DNA of 64,000 nucleotides from Nicotiana tabacum. Taxonomy: Eukaryota > Streptophyta > Magnoliopsida > Solanales > Solanaceae. Shown one piece after another: positions 31,642 through 42,481 of this stretch. Where the stretch lies: NCBI RefSeq assembly GCF_000715075.1, contig NC_134103.1, positions 75,145,519 through 75,209,518 of the forward strand, in the 5' to 3' direction. The first letter of the stretch is position 1. Every line of letters starts with the position of its first letter. Made by a program: the position numbers and the translations under genes. Below the pieces are notes generated by a model. The model was not told the DNA's origin and made no database searches. It saw only the letters and a program-made list of their open reading frames with translations.

Positions 31642-31893
31642 CTCCCTCCATCTAAGTTTACTCGTGTACTATACTAAAAGTAAATATTCATTTTTACTTG
31701 TCCAGTTTAAAAAATTAATGGATAATTTACCAATTTATACCAATTTTACCCTTCTTATTAAGTTAATACTTATTTCCAATTTATTTTTCAACATATAATA
31801 ATAAGGGTGATATAATAAAATTACCATGTTATTTATTGTACCTTGAAGGGTGTGCCGAGTCAATAGTAAAAAAGTAAACTTTGACGGAAGGAG
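31642..31893. mobile_element. Stowaway MITE, 252 bp
   Basis: It starts CTCCCTCCATCTAAGTTTAC and ends AGTAAACTTTGACGGAAGGAG, which are inverted repeats with the Stowaway CTCCCTCC signature, and is flanked by TA on both sides (31640-31641 and 31894-31895). It lies about 130 bp upstream of the PPR start codon, so it may affect the promoter. Confidence 0.85.
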
Positions 31894-31895
31894 TA

Positions 31896-32887
31896 TAATT
31901 TAAAGTGAGAACACATTATTAATTATGGGTAAGTGATTAATAAGTATATGAAAGATATTTATTTTGTATTTTATTGGTTTAGTATAAACGCAGCCAAATC
32001 GAATTCAATGGAGGCTATAGGGTGAGTGTGGGTAAGATTTTACAAGCTTTCAACTGATACTCCAAAAGATAAATTCACATTGTGTCAAAATTCATTCTCA
32101 AATAATCCTTTCATCCAAAAAAAAAAAAGATATTGTGTTTGTACAAAAATAGATTAGCTTAGTATGATAAAATGAATTAAGAATGTGTACTAATGATTTA
32201 TAGTTATTAAGTAATAAAAGTTACTGTGTACACATATTATGCTATGTATTAGTGTGATGTAAAAATCGGAATTTAGATCATCTACTTGTGTTAGTGTTTA
32301 GATATCGGGTCCCTTAATTTTTCAAAATAAAGTTACATGAAAATTCTATTATCATAATTTTTAATTAAAAATATTTAGAAACTGTTTGGAAAATTGAAGC
32401 TAAATAAAAAATAAACTACTTGAACTCTCCAAATAACGATAGGAATTGAAGGTCGCCACAGAATATGGGAGGGAATTACATAGCGAAAAATCGAACCTAA
32501 CCAATTGAGCTACTAAGAAGGTCGTCTTAACTCAATCTTAAGCTTTATTTTTGTATTTATAAATTAAAGTTAACTCTGCATATTATTTTGCAAAATAAAG
32601 TGTGTCGCTAACTAATCATACAAGAGGAAGATTGCGGTGACAAATACTCATATAATTCATCATTATAGAGCATAAGAAGATGAGAAACGAGCATAGCATC
32701 TTAGAATCAGCTGGAGTTCGTAAAGCATTTCTTAGCCACTTAAAAATTCATTAAAACGTTTAATTTCAGAAGTTCACCGCTGCAAAATAGGAGTAAATTT
32801 CTTTCATTTCAACAAAATGAGTATTTTATTTTCATCTTGTAGAAAGATTACTTTCTTTTTCAACTAAAAATAAGTATTTTCTTTTTA
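31896..32887. other. Intergenic AT-rich DNA
   Basis: No gene is seen. TAGCTCAATTGG followed closely by GGTTCGATTTT on the minus strand (32486-32512) resembles tRNA A and B boxes, but they are too close together for a tRNA. It may be a fragment of a tRNA-derived SINE. Confidence 0.4.
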
Positions 32888-32892
32888 GTTAT

Positions 32893-33365
32893 TGTACGAA
32901 ATGAAGAAGGAATTGAAAATTTTCTCTGTCTATTCCATCATTGTTGTTGTACATGTACATATACACTTACATATGAAGAATAAAGAATGGCAGAAAAGAG
33001 AAACTATGTACACTTGTCCTATTCTAATTTGCCTACTAATAACAAATTTATTCTTTCTATCAACTAACTATATTCCCTCACATGTTAGTCACGTGAGGGA
33101 AGCTTCTAGTATTAAGACTATCAGATGGTTTCTAATTAATCCATCATGAATTGATTTGCTTGATCCAAAGGTTGTGGGTCTTCCACGTGTTCCAAACAAT
33201 CCACTGAATATAACCTATGTAATATGGGTTATATCAAAGATAGCCACTTTGGTCGGAGAACAAATGAGATCCTTCTAGGTTGTCTTCTTTTTCATTCCCT
33301 CTACTCCATCTGAAGGCAAAGCTCCATGAAAATCAGAATTAAGATGGGGTTTCTTCATCCCAACA
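32893..33365 (-). repeat. Copia 3' LTR, 473 bp
   Basis: On the minus strand it starts TGTTGGGATGAAG and ends CATTTCGTACA. It aligns along its length with 42005-42476. The adjoining purine tract on the minus strand, AACTTGAGGGGAA (33366-33378), is the PPT. Confidence 0.9.
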
Positions 33366-33380
33366 TTCCCCTCAAGTTGG

Positions 33381-34427
33381 AGGGGAACTTTGTGACCCCT
33401 AATTTGCCCAAAATCTCGTGATGAGAAACCCTAGAGAGAGGTTTTGTGAAGAGATCTGCGAGCTAATCTTTAGAAGGAACAAAAGAAAGAGTGATTAACC
33501 CTGAAAGAAACTGTTGGCGCACAAAATGACAGTCAATTTTGACATGTTTTGTGCGTTCATGAAAAACGGGGTTACGGGCGATGTGGATTGCTGCTTTTCT
33601 ATCAGAGTGAAGAGGAATTGGTAGAGTGACCTATGCAGAGAGATCCTCAAGTACTCGTACTAACCACGTAAGTTCTATAGTGACCCTTCTCATAGATATG
33701 TATTCTGCTTCTACAGAAGAAGAAATTGATGTCTACTTCTTTGATTTCCAGGAAATAGGAGTTCCTCCCAGTGTTATGAAGAAACCACTGACGAACCTCC
33801 TTGAATCCTTGCAAGAAGCCCAATCAGCGTCACAAAATGCTAGCAAAGAAAATGATGGTTCTGCTGAAAGGAGAATGCCTTGACCCGGATTAGAACCGAG
33901 GTATTTGAGTGCTAGTGGAGCAGCAAAGAAGTGAGAAACACATGTTTTCTGCATATATTGACTAAGGGTGAGTACAGCAAAAGAGAGATTCGGTCGAGTA
34001 TTAGTTAAATAATTTAACTTTCCGATCAAGTGATGAAATACAGTGGGATTTTGCAGGGGCTGTCCATCATCAGCTTGAAGCTTGAAGGAAAGATCCAAAG
34101 GGGAGCTGACTCGAGTCAAATGAGACACATCAAACTCCTTCAACATGTCTAAGGTAAATTTCCTTTGACCGACAATGAATCCTGCCTTTTCTCTCAAGAT
34201 TTCCATGCATAAAAAGTAATGTATATTTCCCAAATTCTTGACTTTAAACTCAGTATTCAGAAAGTTTTTGATGCTTTGAATTTCTTCTAAGTCATCTCAT
34301 GGGAGTAGTATGTCATCAACATAGATAGCTAGGATAGAAATAAGACTTCCTGTGCGTTTAAAGAACAAAGAGTAGTCATTTAGTGATGAAGAGTATCCCT
34401 TAAAACTTAAAGCCCCTGCAAGCCTAA
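33381..34427 (-). pseudogene. Copia RT C-terminal part and RNase H
   Basis: Read on the minus strand from the nested LTR, the RT catalytic box YVDDILLP occurs near 34310, followed at once by a stop (TGA near 34298). The frame 33733-34233 then covers the RT tail and RNase H start (GKLNYLTNTRPNLSFAVLTL, AFCDADWASCKDSRRFVSGF). Beyond 33733, RNase H continues with shifted frames ([30 protein letters not shown]) to about 33380. It is inactive. Confidence 0.8.
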
Positions 34428-34826
34428 TGTAACACCCCGAAAAATTTCGAAGTACTTAAGCGCTATAAAGAAAGTTGATGTGTGCTAATTATATTATTTT
34501 GTATGTAGACAAGGGCTATTATAAGAATGATATCAATTGATCATGATAATATATGTATGTGGTGCATTAAGAATAGTTTATGGTCTAATAAGAATCCCAA
34601 GGCTAAGTCACGTTGAAAATTTTATGATGGAATAAAGTTTCAAGTGAGTTCGAACAAGATCCTACTTCAAACGCATACTACTACCAAACTATAACTACTT
34701 AAGAGGTGATCTACCTATCAAATTAAATACTTTGAGTCTAGTTTCTAAAACTTCAAACCGTTCGTCATTTGGACACTCTTACAAGAAGTTATGTTCAAAT
34801 TCCCAAAGGCTGGAAGAATGTGACCG

Positions 34827-35095
34827 TGCTATAACCCTCGCAAAGCCAGGTCTGTAGCGCGCTAGACCGTGCTATATCCCTCGCGAAGCCTAGTCTATAG
34901 CTCTATACAGAGCTCGTGAAGCCAGGTCTGTAGCGCGCCAGACCATGCTATATCCCTTGCGAAGCCTGGTCTATAGCTCTACGCAGAGCTCGAGAGCTCA
35001 CGAAGCCTATTCTGTAGCTTGCTACAGAGCTCGCGAAGCCTGGTCTGTAGCTCGCTATAGACCGTGCCTAGTCTGGTCTGTAGCCCGGTCCGGAT
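34827..35095 (+). repeat. Cluster of GTAGC/GCTAC and CTCGCGAAGCC words in solo LTR 2
   Basis: Alternating CTCGCGAAGCCTGGTCTGTA and dyads such as TGTAGCGCGCTAGA and CTGTAGCTTGCTACAG recur irregularly. The position, about 400-670 bp into the LTR, is comparable to the CGCA clusters of LTRs 1 and 3, but the words differ. Confidence 0.7.
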
Positions 35096-36771
35096 TTTTG
35101 AAGGTCCATTTTTCTAATTTCATAACCCGACCCTAGTTACTGTAAAACGATCTTTGGGTCATTTTGGAGGGATAATATGATATTTTTAGAGAGGGGAAAG
35201 TGCCCTAGAGTGAGAGGAGGAATTCCTAAGCCCTTGTTCATCAAATCTTGCTCAAGCCTTGAAATCCAACAAGAAATCCCTCAAGTTCTTCATCTAAGAG
35301 ATTGAAGTTGCTAAGAATTCTGGAATATTTTAGAGTTTAAGGAAGCTCAATTAAGGTATGTTAGCTAAACTTCTTTCCTAGAATTGAATCCCATGATATT
35401 CTTGTAAGTCCCGGGTTATTCTTTATAAATCAACTATTTCGAATAAGCTTTGTGTTGAAAGATATATATTCAAAATATATTTCAGATGCTCTTATCATAT
35501 GATGATATCCTTCGGGAATGTGTTCAAAGCATGAAATGGGGTATAAAAATGTTATGACTCCAAGTAGTGTTTCAAGTGAAGGCTATTATGCCAAATTGTG
35601 TAAGAAGTCTCAATGTGCATAAGACTCTTAATTTCTCAAAGATGTACTAAAAGTCATGATTAGGGATTACTTGTTGTCGATAATCTATATAGATGCTTGA
35701 AAGTGAAAGTAGTGAGTTGGGGATATAAAGTGTGAAGTAGTGAGTTGGGGATATAAAGTATGAAACACCATGCCAAGAATGAAAGTTATACTTGTGGCCA
35801 ATAGCGCCAACGAAATGAAATGATGTGTGAAATATTATGAAATGAGCCTTGATTCAACTATTTCGAATTGACTCCGAAAATAGAATTATCCAAAAGCTTA
35901 TGTACTCAAGTCATGTCCAGATATGGTTGTTCTAATTATTCTATGGTTGGTAGGTATTTCCAATATGTTTTGAATTCTTACATATTCATGAATTGAAATT
36001 GTGTATTGCCCTTTTTGGGAAAAGGTATTTCAAAAGTATTCTATATAATGATAATCCTTGAAAGTAAAGAAATGAAAGTGCGAAATATGATATACGGCCA
36101 CAGTGCCATAAAAGAAGAATCATATGTATGGCCAAGAGAGCCAATGCAATAATAATGTTGTAAGTGGTTGAAAGTACGGATTAAGTGATATATGGTGTGA
36201 AAGGTTATGAGATGTACGTATATGTACTTTTGTTTCTAATGTGTTATATTATAAGACCCTACGTTCTTGCGAGTAAAGACTATGATCTTCCTAAATGTTT
36301 TAAATGCTCTTAATGTTCTATGATCACCCATGGCAAGTACATGTAAGTGATAGTATGAACATGAAATGTGGTCATTGCCTAAATGAGAATTATGAAGTGT
36401 TGTATGTACCAATGGTTTCAACTATAGTTTTATGCTTCTGAAATAATATATGTAAATGACTTCGATTGTTAAGCCCCCAATAGTCATAAACCTAGATAAT
36501 GACCTCAAGAGGTCAAGGGAGTGAATAATGAGATGGAAGAGAGATGTCCTTTGTTAAATGATGATGAACCTTAAGAAAAGGAATTGGGCCCATGTGCCAT
36601 TGAAATCGATTTATTGATTTACCATGCATGTGCTAATGTAATGAGTTGTGTTTCTCCATGATGAGCATGAACATGAAGTATTCCAATGATATGAGAAATT
36701 ACGACCTTAAATGTAATGACAAACTATGTCGCTTTGAGTTTATATATGGTATTGTGATTGGGATTACATCT

Positions 36772-37375
36772 CCACCCGCATATATAGGGGTGAGGAGGCA
36801 TGACCGTTTTGTGTAGGGATTGTGGTAACGTGGAATACACCTCCACCTGCATATATTGGGGTGAGGCGGCATGACCGCTTTGTGTAGAGTTTTGGTATTG
36901 TGGAATACACCTCCACCCGCATATATTGGGGTGAGGTGGCAGGACCGCTTTGTGTAGAGATTGTGGTATTGTGGAATACACCTCCACCCGCATATATTGG
37001 GGTGAGGCGGTATGACCGCTTTGTGTAAGGATTTTGGTATTGTGATACACATCCACCCGCATATATTGGGGTGAGGCGGCAGGACCGCTTTGTGTAGGGA
37101 TTATGGTATTGTGATACACCTTCACCCGCATATATTTGGGTAAGGTGGCAGGACCGCTCCGTATAGGGATTGTGGTATTGTGATACACCTCCACCCGCAT
37201 ACATTTGGGGTGAGGCGGCAGGACCGCTCTGTGTAGGGATTGTGGTATTGTGATACACCTCCACCCATATATATTTGGGTGAGGTGGCATGGCCGCTTTG
37301 TGTAGAGATTATGGTATCGTGATACACATCCACCCGCATATGTTGGGGTGAGGCGGCAGGGCCGCTTTGTGTGAA
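36772..37375 (+). repeat. Minisatellite in solo LTR 2, about 9 units of 69-71 bp
   Basis: Units start at 36772, 36843, 36913, 36984, 37053, 37122, 37191, 37261 and 37330 with CCACCCGCATATATTGGGGT. Each holds the inverted repeat CACCC / GGGTG around an AT loop, followed by GAGGCGGCAGGACCGCTTTG. Minus-strand frames rich in CRLTPIYAGG are produced by the repeat. Confidence 0.92.
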
Positions 37376-38395
37376 GGTGATTATAGAGGATCCCTGACTT
37401 AATATCTATAAATTTGAATGGAAGCTCTTAATAAATTTGATTGACGTTAACGGCTATCTAGGCCCTTTTATTATTACAATGATTCATCATATTCATGTTG
37501 TATTTCTAAGCCCTTGAATAGGTATATTTGTACTATGTAAGTGAACACTGTGAATGGTCATGAAACGCACAGGTGTATTGTATAGGTGATACTGTTAACG
37601 GTCTATGAGACGCATAGGTGTATAATATGATATGTGAACACAAAGGACGGTCTATGAAATGTATATGTGAAAAATAAGAGAGGAATGTGCCACTTTTATT
37701 GGCCTTGTTTGTATATGTTTTTATAATTACATTATATTATATATTCCACGTATAGTTCATATGGCTCGTTGGTCCTAAAAGAAGTTTAGAATGATGCAAG
37801 TATAATAAGACTTGAAATGTTACCCTATGGGATGTTTCGTAGTTTCTTGATGTACTTTATTTGCCTATTATTTGAGTTACTGTATTTTCATATGTTATTT
37901 TGACTGCCTTACATACGAGTACTATTCCACATGTACTCACGTCTCTTTTTTCGGGGGCGCTGCATCTTTTAATGGATGCAGGTATACTTTCACAGGATGA
38001 TATGGATCTTTGATAGGGATCTTCTTCACTACTCAGCTTATGGTGAGCTCGCTACAAATCCAGTGGGTATTCGAGTCTAGTTGGTTTTATGTACTTAGGT
38101 ATCTATTGTCATAGAAGCTCCATGTACACTGTGGGTCATGTAATTAAAGTTTTGAGTTTTGTCATATATTTATGTTCACGGTATTTACAGCTATTTATAA
38201 AGTTGTGTACCCACCATGAGAAAGACTTTTAGGCCATTGAGCCAAATGTATTCAACTTGAAAGTCAAGATCTAATTATGTTATGGTAAATCATGCATGAG
38301 TAATGATGAGAGGTTAATATAAATTAGGCTTGCTCGACTGGGTTTACTCGGTTGAGCGCCGGTCGCGCTCCTCGATTTCGGGGCGTGACACCTAA

Positions 38396-38960
38396 CATAC
38401 CATTGTCTGGAAGCCTGTTTTAAATCATATAATGATTTCCTCAATAGGCAGACATGTCTGGGTCTAGGAGGTTCTAATCATGTTGGGAACCTCATGTATA
38501 CCTCTTCTTGTAGATCCCCATGTATAAATGCATTGTTCACATCTAATTGAGATACATTCTATTCTTTCTTGGCTGGAATAGTGAGTAGACACCTTATGGT
38601 TGTCATCTTTACCACTGGTGAGAAAGTCTCACTATAATCTATCCCTTCTCTTTGAATATTCCTCCTGACTACTAACCTTGCCTTCAACCTTTCAATTCTT
38701 CAATCTGATAAGTGTTTTACCTTGTACACCCATTTATAAGGTAAAACTCTTTCTCCTTTAGGTAATTTAACCACATCCCATGTGTGGTTATCCTCTAGAG
38801 CTTTAATCTCTGCATGCATAGCTTCTATCCAACCTAGATGTTGACAAGCCTGGATGAAGGTATAAGGTTCTGTTAGGGTAGAAAGGTATTGCATTACATG
38901 TTGATTATTAAGTGAGAGAGATAAAAAAAAAATATTCCCTAAGCTTGCAAGGTTGAGCAA
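38396..38960 (-). pseudogene. Copia RT N-terminal part
   Basis: The frame 38700-38960 holds the RT entry (HAEIKALEDNHTWDVVKLPK, LPYKWVYKVKHLSD) and ends at a stop. RT continues below 38700 with LDVNNAFIHGDL-like and [15 protein letters not shown] segments in shifted frames, up to the nested LTR at 38395. It joins the part at 33381-34427. It is inactive. Confidence 0.75.
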
Positions 38961-40250
38961 AATAAGATGTGGTTACATCTGTGAACATGATACTACTACA
39001 CACATAGCCTTTCAAGTAAATTGGTTGATTAGAAACCCTTCCTGACCTTCTCAATGGCATAGGTTCCTGAGGTATAAGAATAGGTGAGCTGGTGTGTGGT
39101 GAATCTAAGATAGGGGAAAATGGAATTGGGCTAGGAGATACTTGATGATGATGAGGAGTATATGAAGGGCTTGATGGTGGTGGTGAGAAAACATCTGTTA
39201 CTGCAGATTCTGAGGAAGTAGGTAATGAGTGATCTTGTGATGTGGTTGAATAGGTAGGTTCTGTGGTGAAAGTTGAGGTTGGAAAAATAGGATAGTGTGG
39301 TGTGTTGATTTGAGCAAAAGGGAAGTGTGCTTCATGAAACTTTATATCCCTTGACATAAAAACTTTCCTTGTATACAGCTCCAGTAGTTTGTATCCCTTC
39401 TGTTGAAGAGGGTAACCAAGCAGAACATAAGTTGTTGCCCTCTCATTAAACTTACCTCTTCTATGTGCTAATGTAGAAGCATAACATAGGCACCCAAAGT
39501 TCCTCATACTTAGGTTTTTGCTGAAATAGGACCCCATATGGTATTTTTCTATTGAGAGCACTAGAAAGTAATCTATTTATAAGATGTGTGGCAGTCAAAA
39601 TGAATTCACCCTAATATGACATAGGCAGCATGGATTGGAACATTAAACCTCTAGCAATCTCTAAAAGATGTCTATGTTTCCTCTCAACAATCCCATTTTG
39701 TTAAGGAGTTGCTACACAAGATAGTTGGTGCAGAATTTCTTCTGAAGCTAGAAAAGCTGCCTCTTGTGTGCCTTTCCCCAATTCTAGTGCATTGTCAGAT
39801 CTTATCATTCTCATTTTTACATTGAATTGTCTCTCAACCATGGACATGAAAGATTTAAGCATAGGAAAAGCATTGCTCTTAGAACATAATAAGAATGTCC
39901 ATGTTCCTCTACTATAGTCATCTACTATAGTAAGAAAATATCTGAATCCATTATAGGTACTTGACTTTTAAGGTCCCCATGTGCCTATATGTGTAAGATC
40001 AAAAATATGTTTAGATTTAATGGTGCTGACAGGAAAAGGATTCCTTGTCTGTTTAGCCTTAGGACAAACATCACAAATAAATTCAGAACTTGAGTCACAA
40101 TGAAGGAAATCTAAATGTTTCATTGCTGAAAATGGGAGATGTCCCAACCTTACATGCAAAGCTTAACATTAAGAATAACATTAACATGAACTCGACTACA
40201 AACAGACACAGATTCTGAAATAGAATTTCTTCCTTTTTGAATTGAAGATA
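38961..40250 (-). pseudogene. Copia integrase
   Basis: The frame 39968-40159 has the GAG-pre-integrase/HHCC part (HVRLGHLPFSAM, CDVCPKAKQTR). The core, read across 39590-39960, has VDDYSRGTW, a RSDNALEL motif and NGIVERKHRHLLEIA, so the D-D-E residues are recognisable. Stops interrupt it, including one in place of Gln just before NGIVER. The C-terminal part (39560 down to 38908) has FGCLCYASTLAHRRGKFNERA and GYPLQQKGYKLL, then a Ser/Pro/Thr-rich linker to RT. Confidence 0.8.
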
Positions 40251-41145
40251 CATTAGTACTGAATAGACCCTTAGACTTAAGACTACTTGGTTCTAATATG
40301 TAGAGTCCCTCTCTAACTTTACCAAAAGCTTGTGTACTCTTCATTGAAAGGCCCTGCACTATACACCCAATAGATGTGAATAGGACATCATATTTGAACT
40401 GAATACAAAACCTATGAACTGACAATAGATTGTATTTGAAATCTGGAACATGTAGCACATTGCTCAATACATGACCTGGTAGAATAGAAACACTTTCTAT
40501 ATGAGTAACAATTATTTTGAAAGAATTAGGTAAAGATGTTCAAAGGTACAGGAAGTTGAGTTAAAGACAAGAAAGAGTTGGGATCAAAACACATGTGCTA
40601 TGAAGCACCTGAATCAATGATCCAGGTGTCTGAGTTTAGAGTAGTAAACACTGAACCTGAGTATTTTAGAATAGTACCAGCAACTGCATTTGCATTGATT
40701 CTTGAGTTTCCTGCATGTGCCAACTTTGCCTGCTATACATGCTCATCATTTCTGCAAATTGTTCCTTGTTGAGTTGCTGCCCAAAGTTGATATTGTTGTG
40801 TTCAGTGCTTTGTCCTCCTGCATTCTCATGCTCTTCATGTGCTAAAACTGCATTTCCCTTGATCAGATTTTGATAACCTTTGTGATTGGTAAATTCAAAA
40901 TCATCTGGAAATCCAATGATTTTGTAGTAGTCTTCCAGTGTATGTCCTGTTTTTTCACAATAAGTACAAGATACATTTGGATTATACTTCTTCTTTCCCT
41001 TAAACTTCTGGTGAAGTTTAGTGAACTTCTGCCCTGGATTGTTATATTTAGGTTCCATGACTGCTCCTCTTTGTACTTGGTTTCTATTTTTCTGAAAATT
41101 TCTTCCATGTCATGTGACCATAAAAGCTGCAAAATCAGCTAAAAG
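40251..41145 (-). pseudogene. Copia nucleocapsid knuckle and protease
   Basis: The frame 40666-41058 contains CTYCEKTGHTLEDYYK, a zinc knuckle whose last Cys is Tyr. The protease motif WIIDSGAS near 40605-40630 is followed by a stop in place of a residue before HMC. The frame 40150-40467 (LHVPDFKYNLLSVHRFC) is the protease tail. It is inactive. Confidence 0.75.
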
Positions 41146-41919
41146 CTAGGCATTAGGCTGCTTTGCCTCTCCAACTACCATAAATGAAAGTGAATCAGAG
41201 TTGATGTGTGCATTTGTATAAACTTCTATTTGATTTTCATCTTGCAAAAGTAGTGAATAGGCAACATTCATGGTAGGCAAAGGATTCATCATGAGTATAT
41301 TTCCTATTGCTTGTGCATAAATGTCATTCAAATCCATTAGGAATTGAATCAACCTCTGGTCTTCAAGTGACTTAGTTAACTTTGATTTTCTTTCACAAAC
41401 ACAAACACATGAATAACATATGATAACATTTAAAGCATCCAATTCATCCCACAATCGTTTGAGTTTAGTGAAGTATCTTGCAATGTCACTATTACCCTGT
41501 ACTAATTCTGATAGCTCCTTTTGCATATGATACAGCTTGGCTCCATTTGATCTTCCAAATCTCTGCTCCAGACTGTCCCAAAGCTCTTTCGCAATTTTGG
41601 AGTACATTACACTGTCTACAATGTCCTTAGAGAGAGCATTTAGAATCCAAGATATCACCATATCATTGACACGGCTCCATTGCTCATGATCTGGAGACTT
41701 CAGATCTGTAGATTGACAAGCTCCATTGATGAAACCAAGTTTCTTCTTGGCTGACAAAGACAACAGAATAGATCTCCTCCATCCTGGATATCCTATTCTA
41801 TCAAACACAGTGTTGACTAGAGTCATCCCAGAAGAATCAAAATTGTTAAGATGATTGACATCATAGCTGACTGCCTTTGCAACATTACTGGTATCACCAA
41901 TGATGGTTGTTTCAGACAT
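41146..41919 (-). pseudogene. Copia Gag, capsid part
   Basis: This frame has 257 codons. It has PGWRRSILLSLSAKKKLGFI near residues 47-66, then a UBN2-type region (SKIAKELWDSLEQRFGRSNG, YFTKLKRLWDELDALN). The start at 41919 lies about 75 bp beyond the PBS. The capsid half is open, but the stop at 41146 separates it from the knuckle, so the polyprotein is broken. An early stop relative to family gag is likely a point mutation. Confidence 0.75.
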
Positions 41920-41993
41920 CTTAGTTTATTGATTATGAAAATGAATTTGACGTAAATGAACTAGATGATTAAACTGTTGGATCGAGCTTATTT

Positions 41994-42004
41994 CTCAGAT
42001 ACCA
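41994..42004 (-). promoter_or_regulatory. Copia primer-binding site
   Basis: The minus strand reads TGGTATCTGAG directly after the 5' LTR, a one-base variant of the initiator tRNA-Met complement TGGTATCAGAG. Confidence 0.75.
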
Positions 42005-42476
42005 TGTACGAAATGAAGAAGGAATTGAAAATTTTCTTTGTGTATTCCATCATTGTTGTTGTACATGTATATATACACTTACATCTGAAGAATAAAGAAT
42101 GGCAAGAAAGAGAAACTATGTACACTTGTCCTATTCTAATTTGCCTACTAATAACAAATTTATTCTTTCTATCAACTAACTATATCCCCTCACATGTTAG
42201 TCACGTGAGGGAAGCTTCTAGTATAAAGACTATCAAATGGTTTATAATTAATCCATCATGAATTGATTTGCTTGATCCAAAGGTTGTGGGTCTTCCACGT
42301 GTTCCAAACAATCCACTGAATATAACCTATGTAATATGGGTTATATCAAAGATAGTCACTTTGGTCGGAGAACAGATGAGATCCTTCTGGGTCGTCTTCT
42401 TCTTCATTCCCTCAATTCATCTGAAGGCAAAGATCCATGAAAATTAGAATTAAGATGGGGTTTCTTCTTCCCAATA
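42005..42476 (-). repeat. Copia 5' LTR, 472 bp
   Basis: It pairs with 32893-33365. The outer terminus has one change (CAATA for CAACA on the + strand). It is the promoter LTR for the minus-strand element. Confidence 0.9.
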
Positions 42477-42481
42477 GTTAT

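Larger units (their letters stand above)
34428..38390 (+). mobile_element. Solo LTR 2, long-LTR Ty3/gypsy type, 3963 bp
   Basis: It starts TGTAACACCCCGAAAAATTT and ends TTTCGGGGCGTGACA, and is flanked by CCTAA on both sides (34423-34427 and 38391-38395). It interrupts the copia RT just upstream of the YVDD box and lies on the opposite strand to the host, if orientation follows the GTGACA end. There is no PBS, interior or second LTR. It carries a palindromic-word cluster (34827-35095) and a 70 bp minisatellite (36772-37375). Ends and length fit a Del/Tekay-type chromovirus (inference). Confidence 0.87.
32893..42476 (-). mobile_element. Ty1/copia element, degenerate, with nested solo LTR
   Basis: Two ~472 bp LTRs (32893-33365 and 42005-42476) are flanked by a perfect duplication GTTAT (32888-32892 and 42477-42481). 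Coding order on the minus strand is gag, PR, INT, RT, RNase H, the Ty1/copia order. Without the 3963 bp solo LTR the interior is about 4.7 kb, a usual copia length. Stops and frameshifts occur throughout. Confidence 0.92.

Noticed and set aside
36699..37339. Long minus-strand frames with PPHPNICGWR-type repeats
   Set aside because: They are minisatellite-derived; three frames are open at once because the ~70 bp unit lacks stops.
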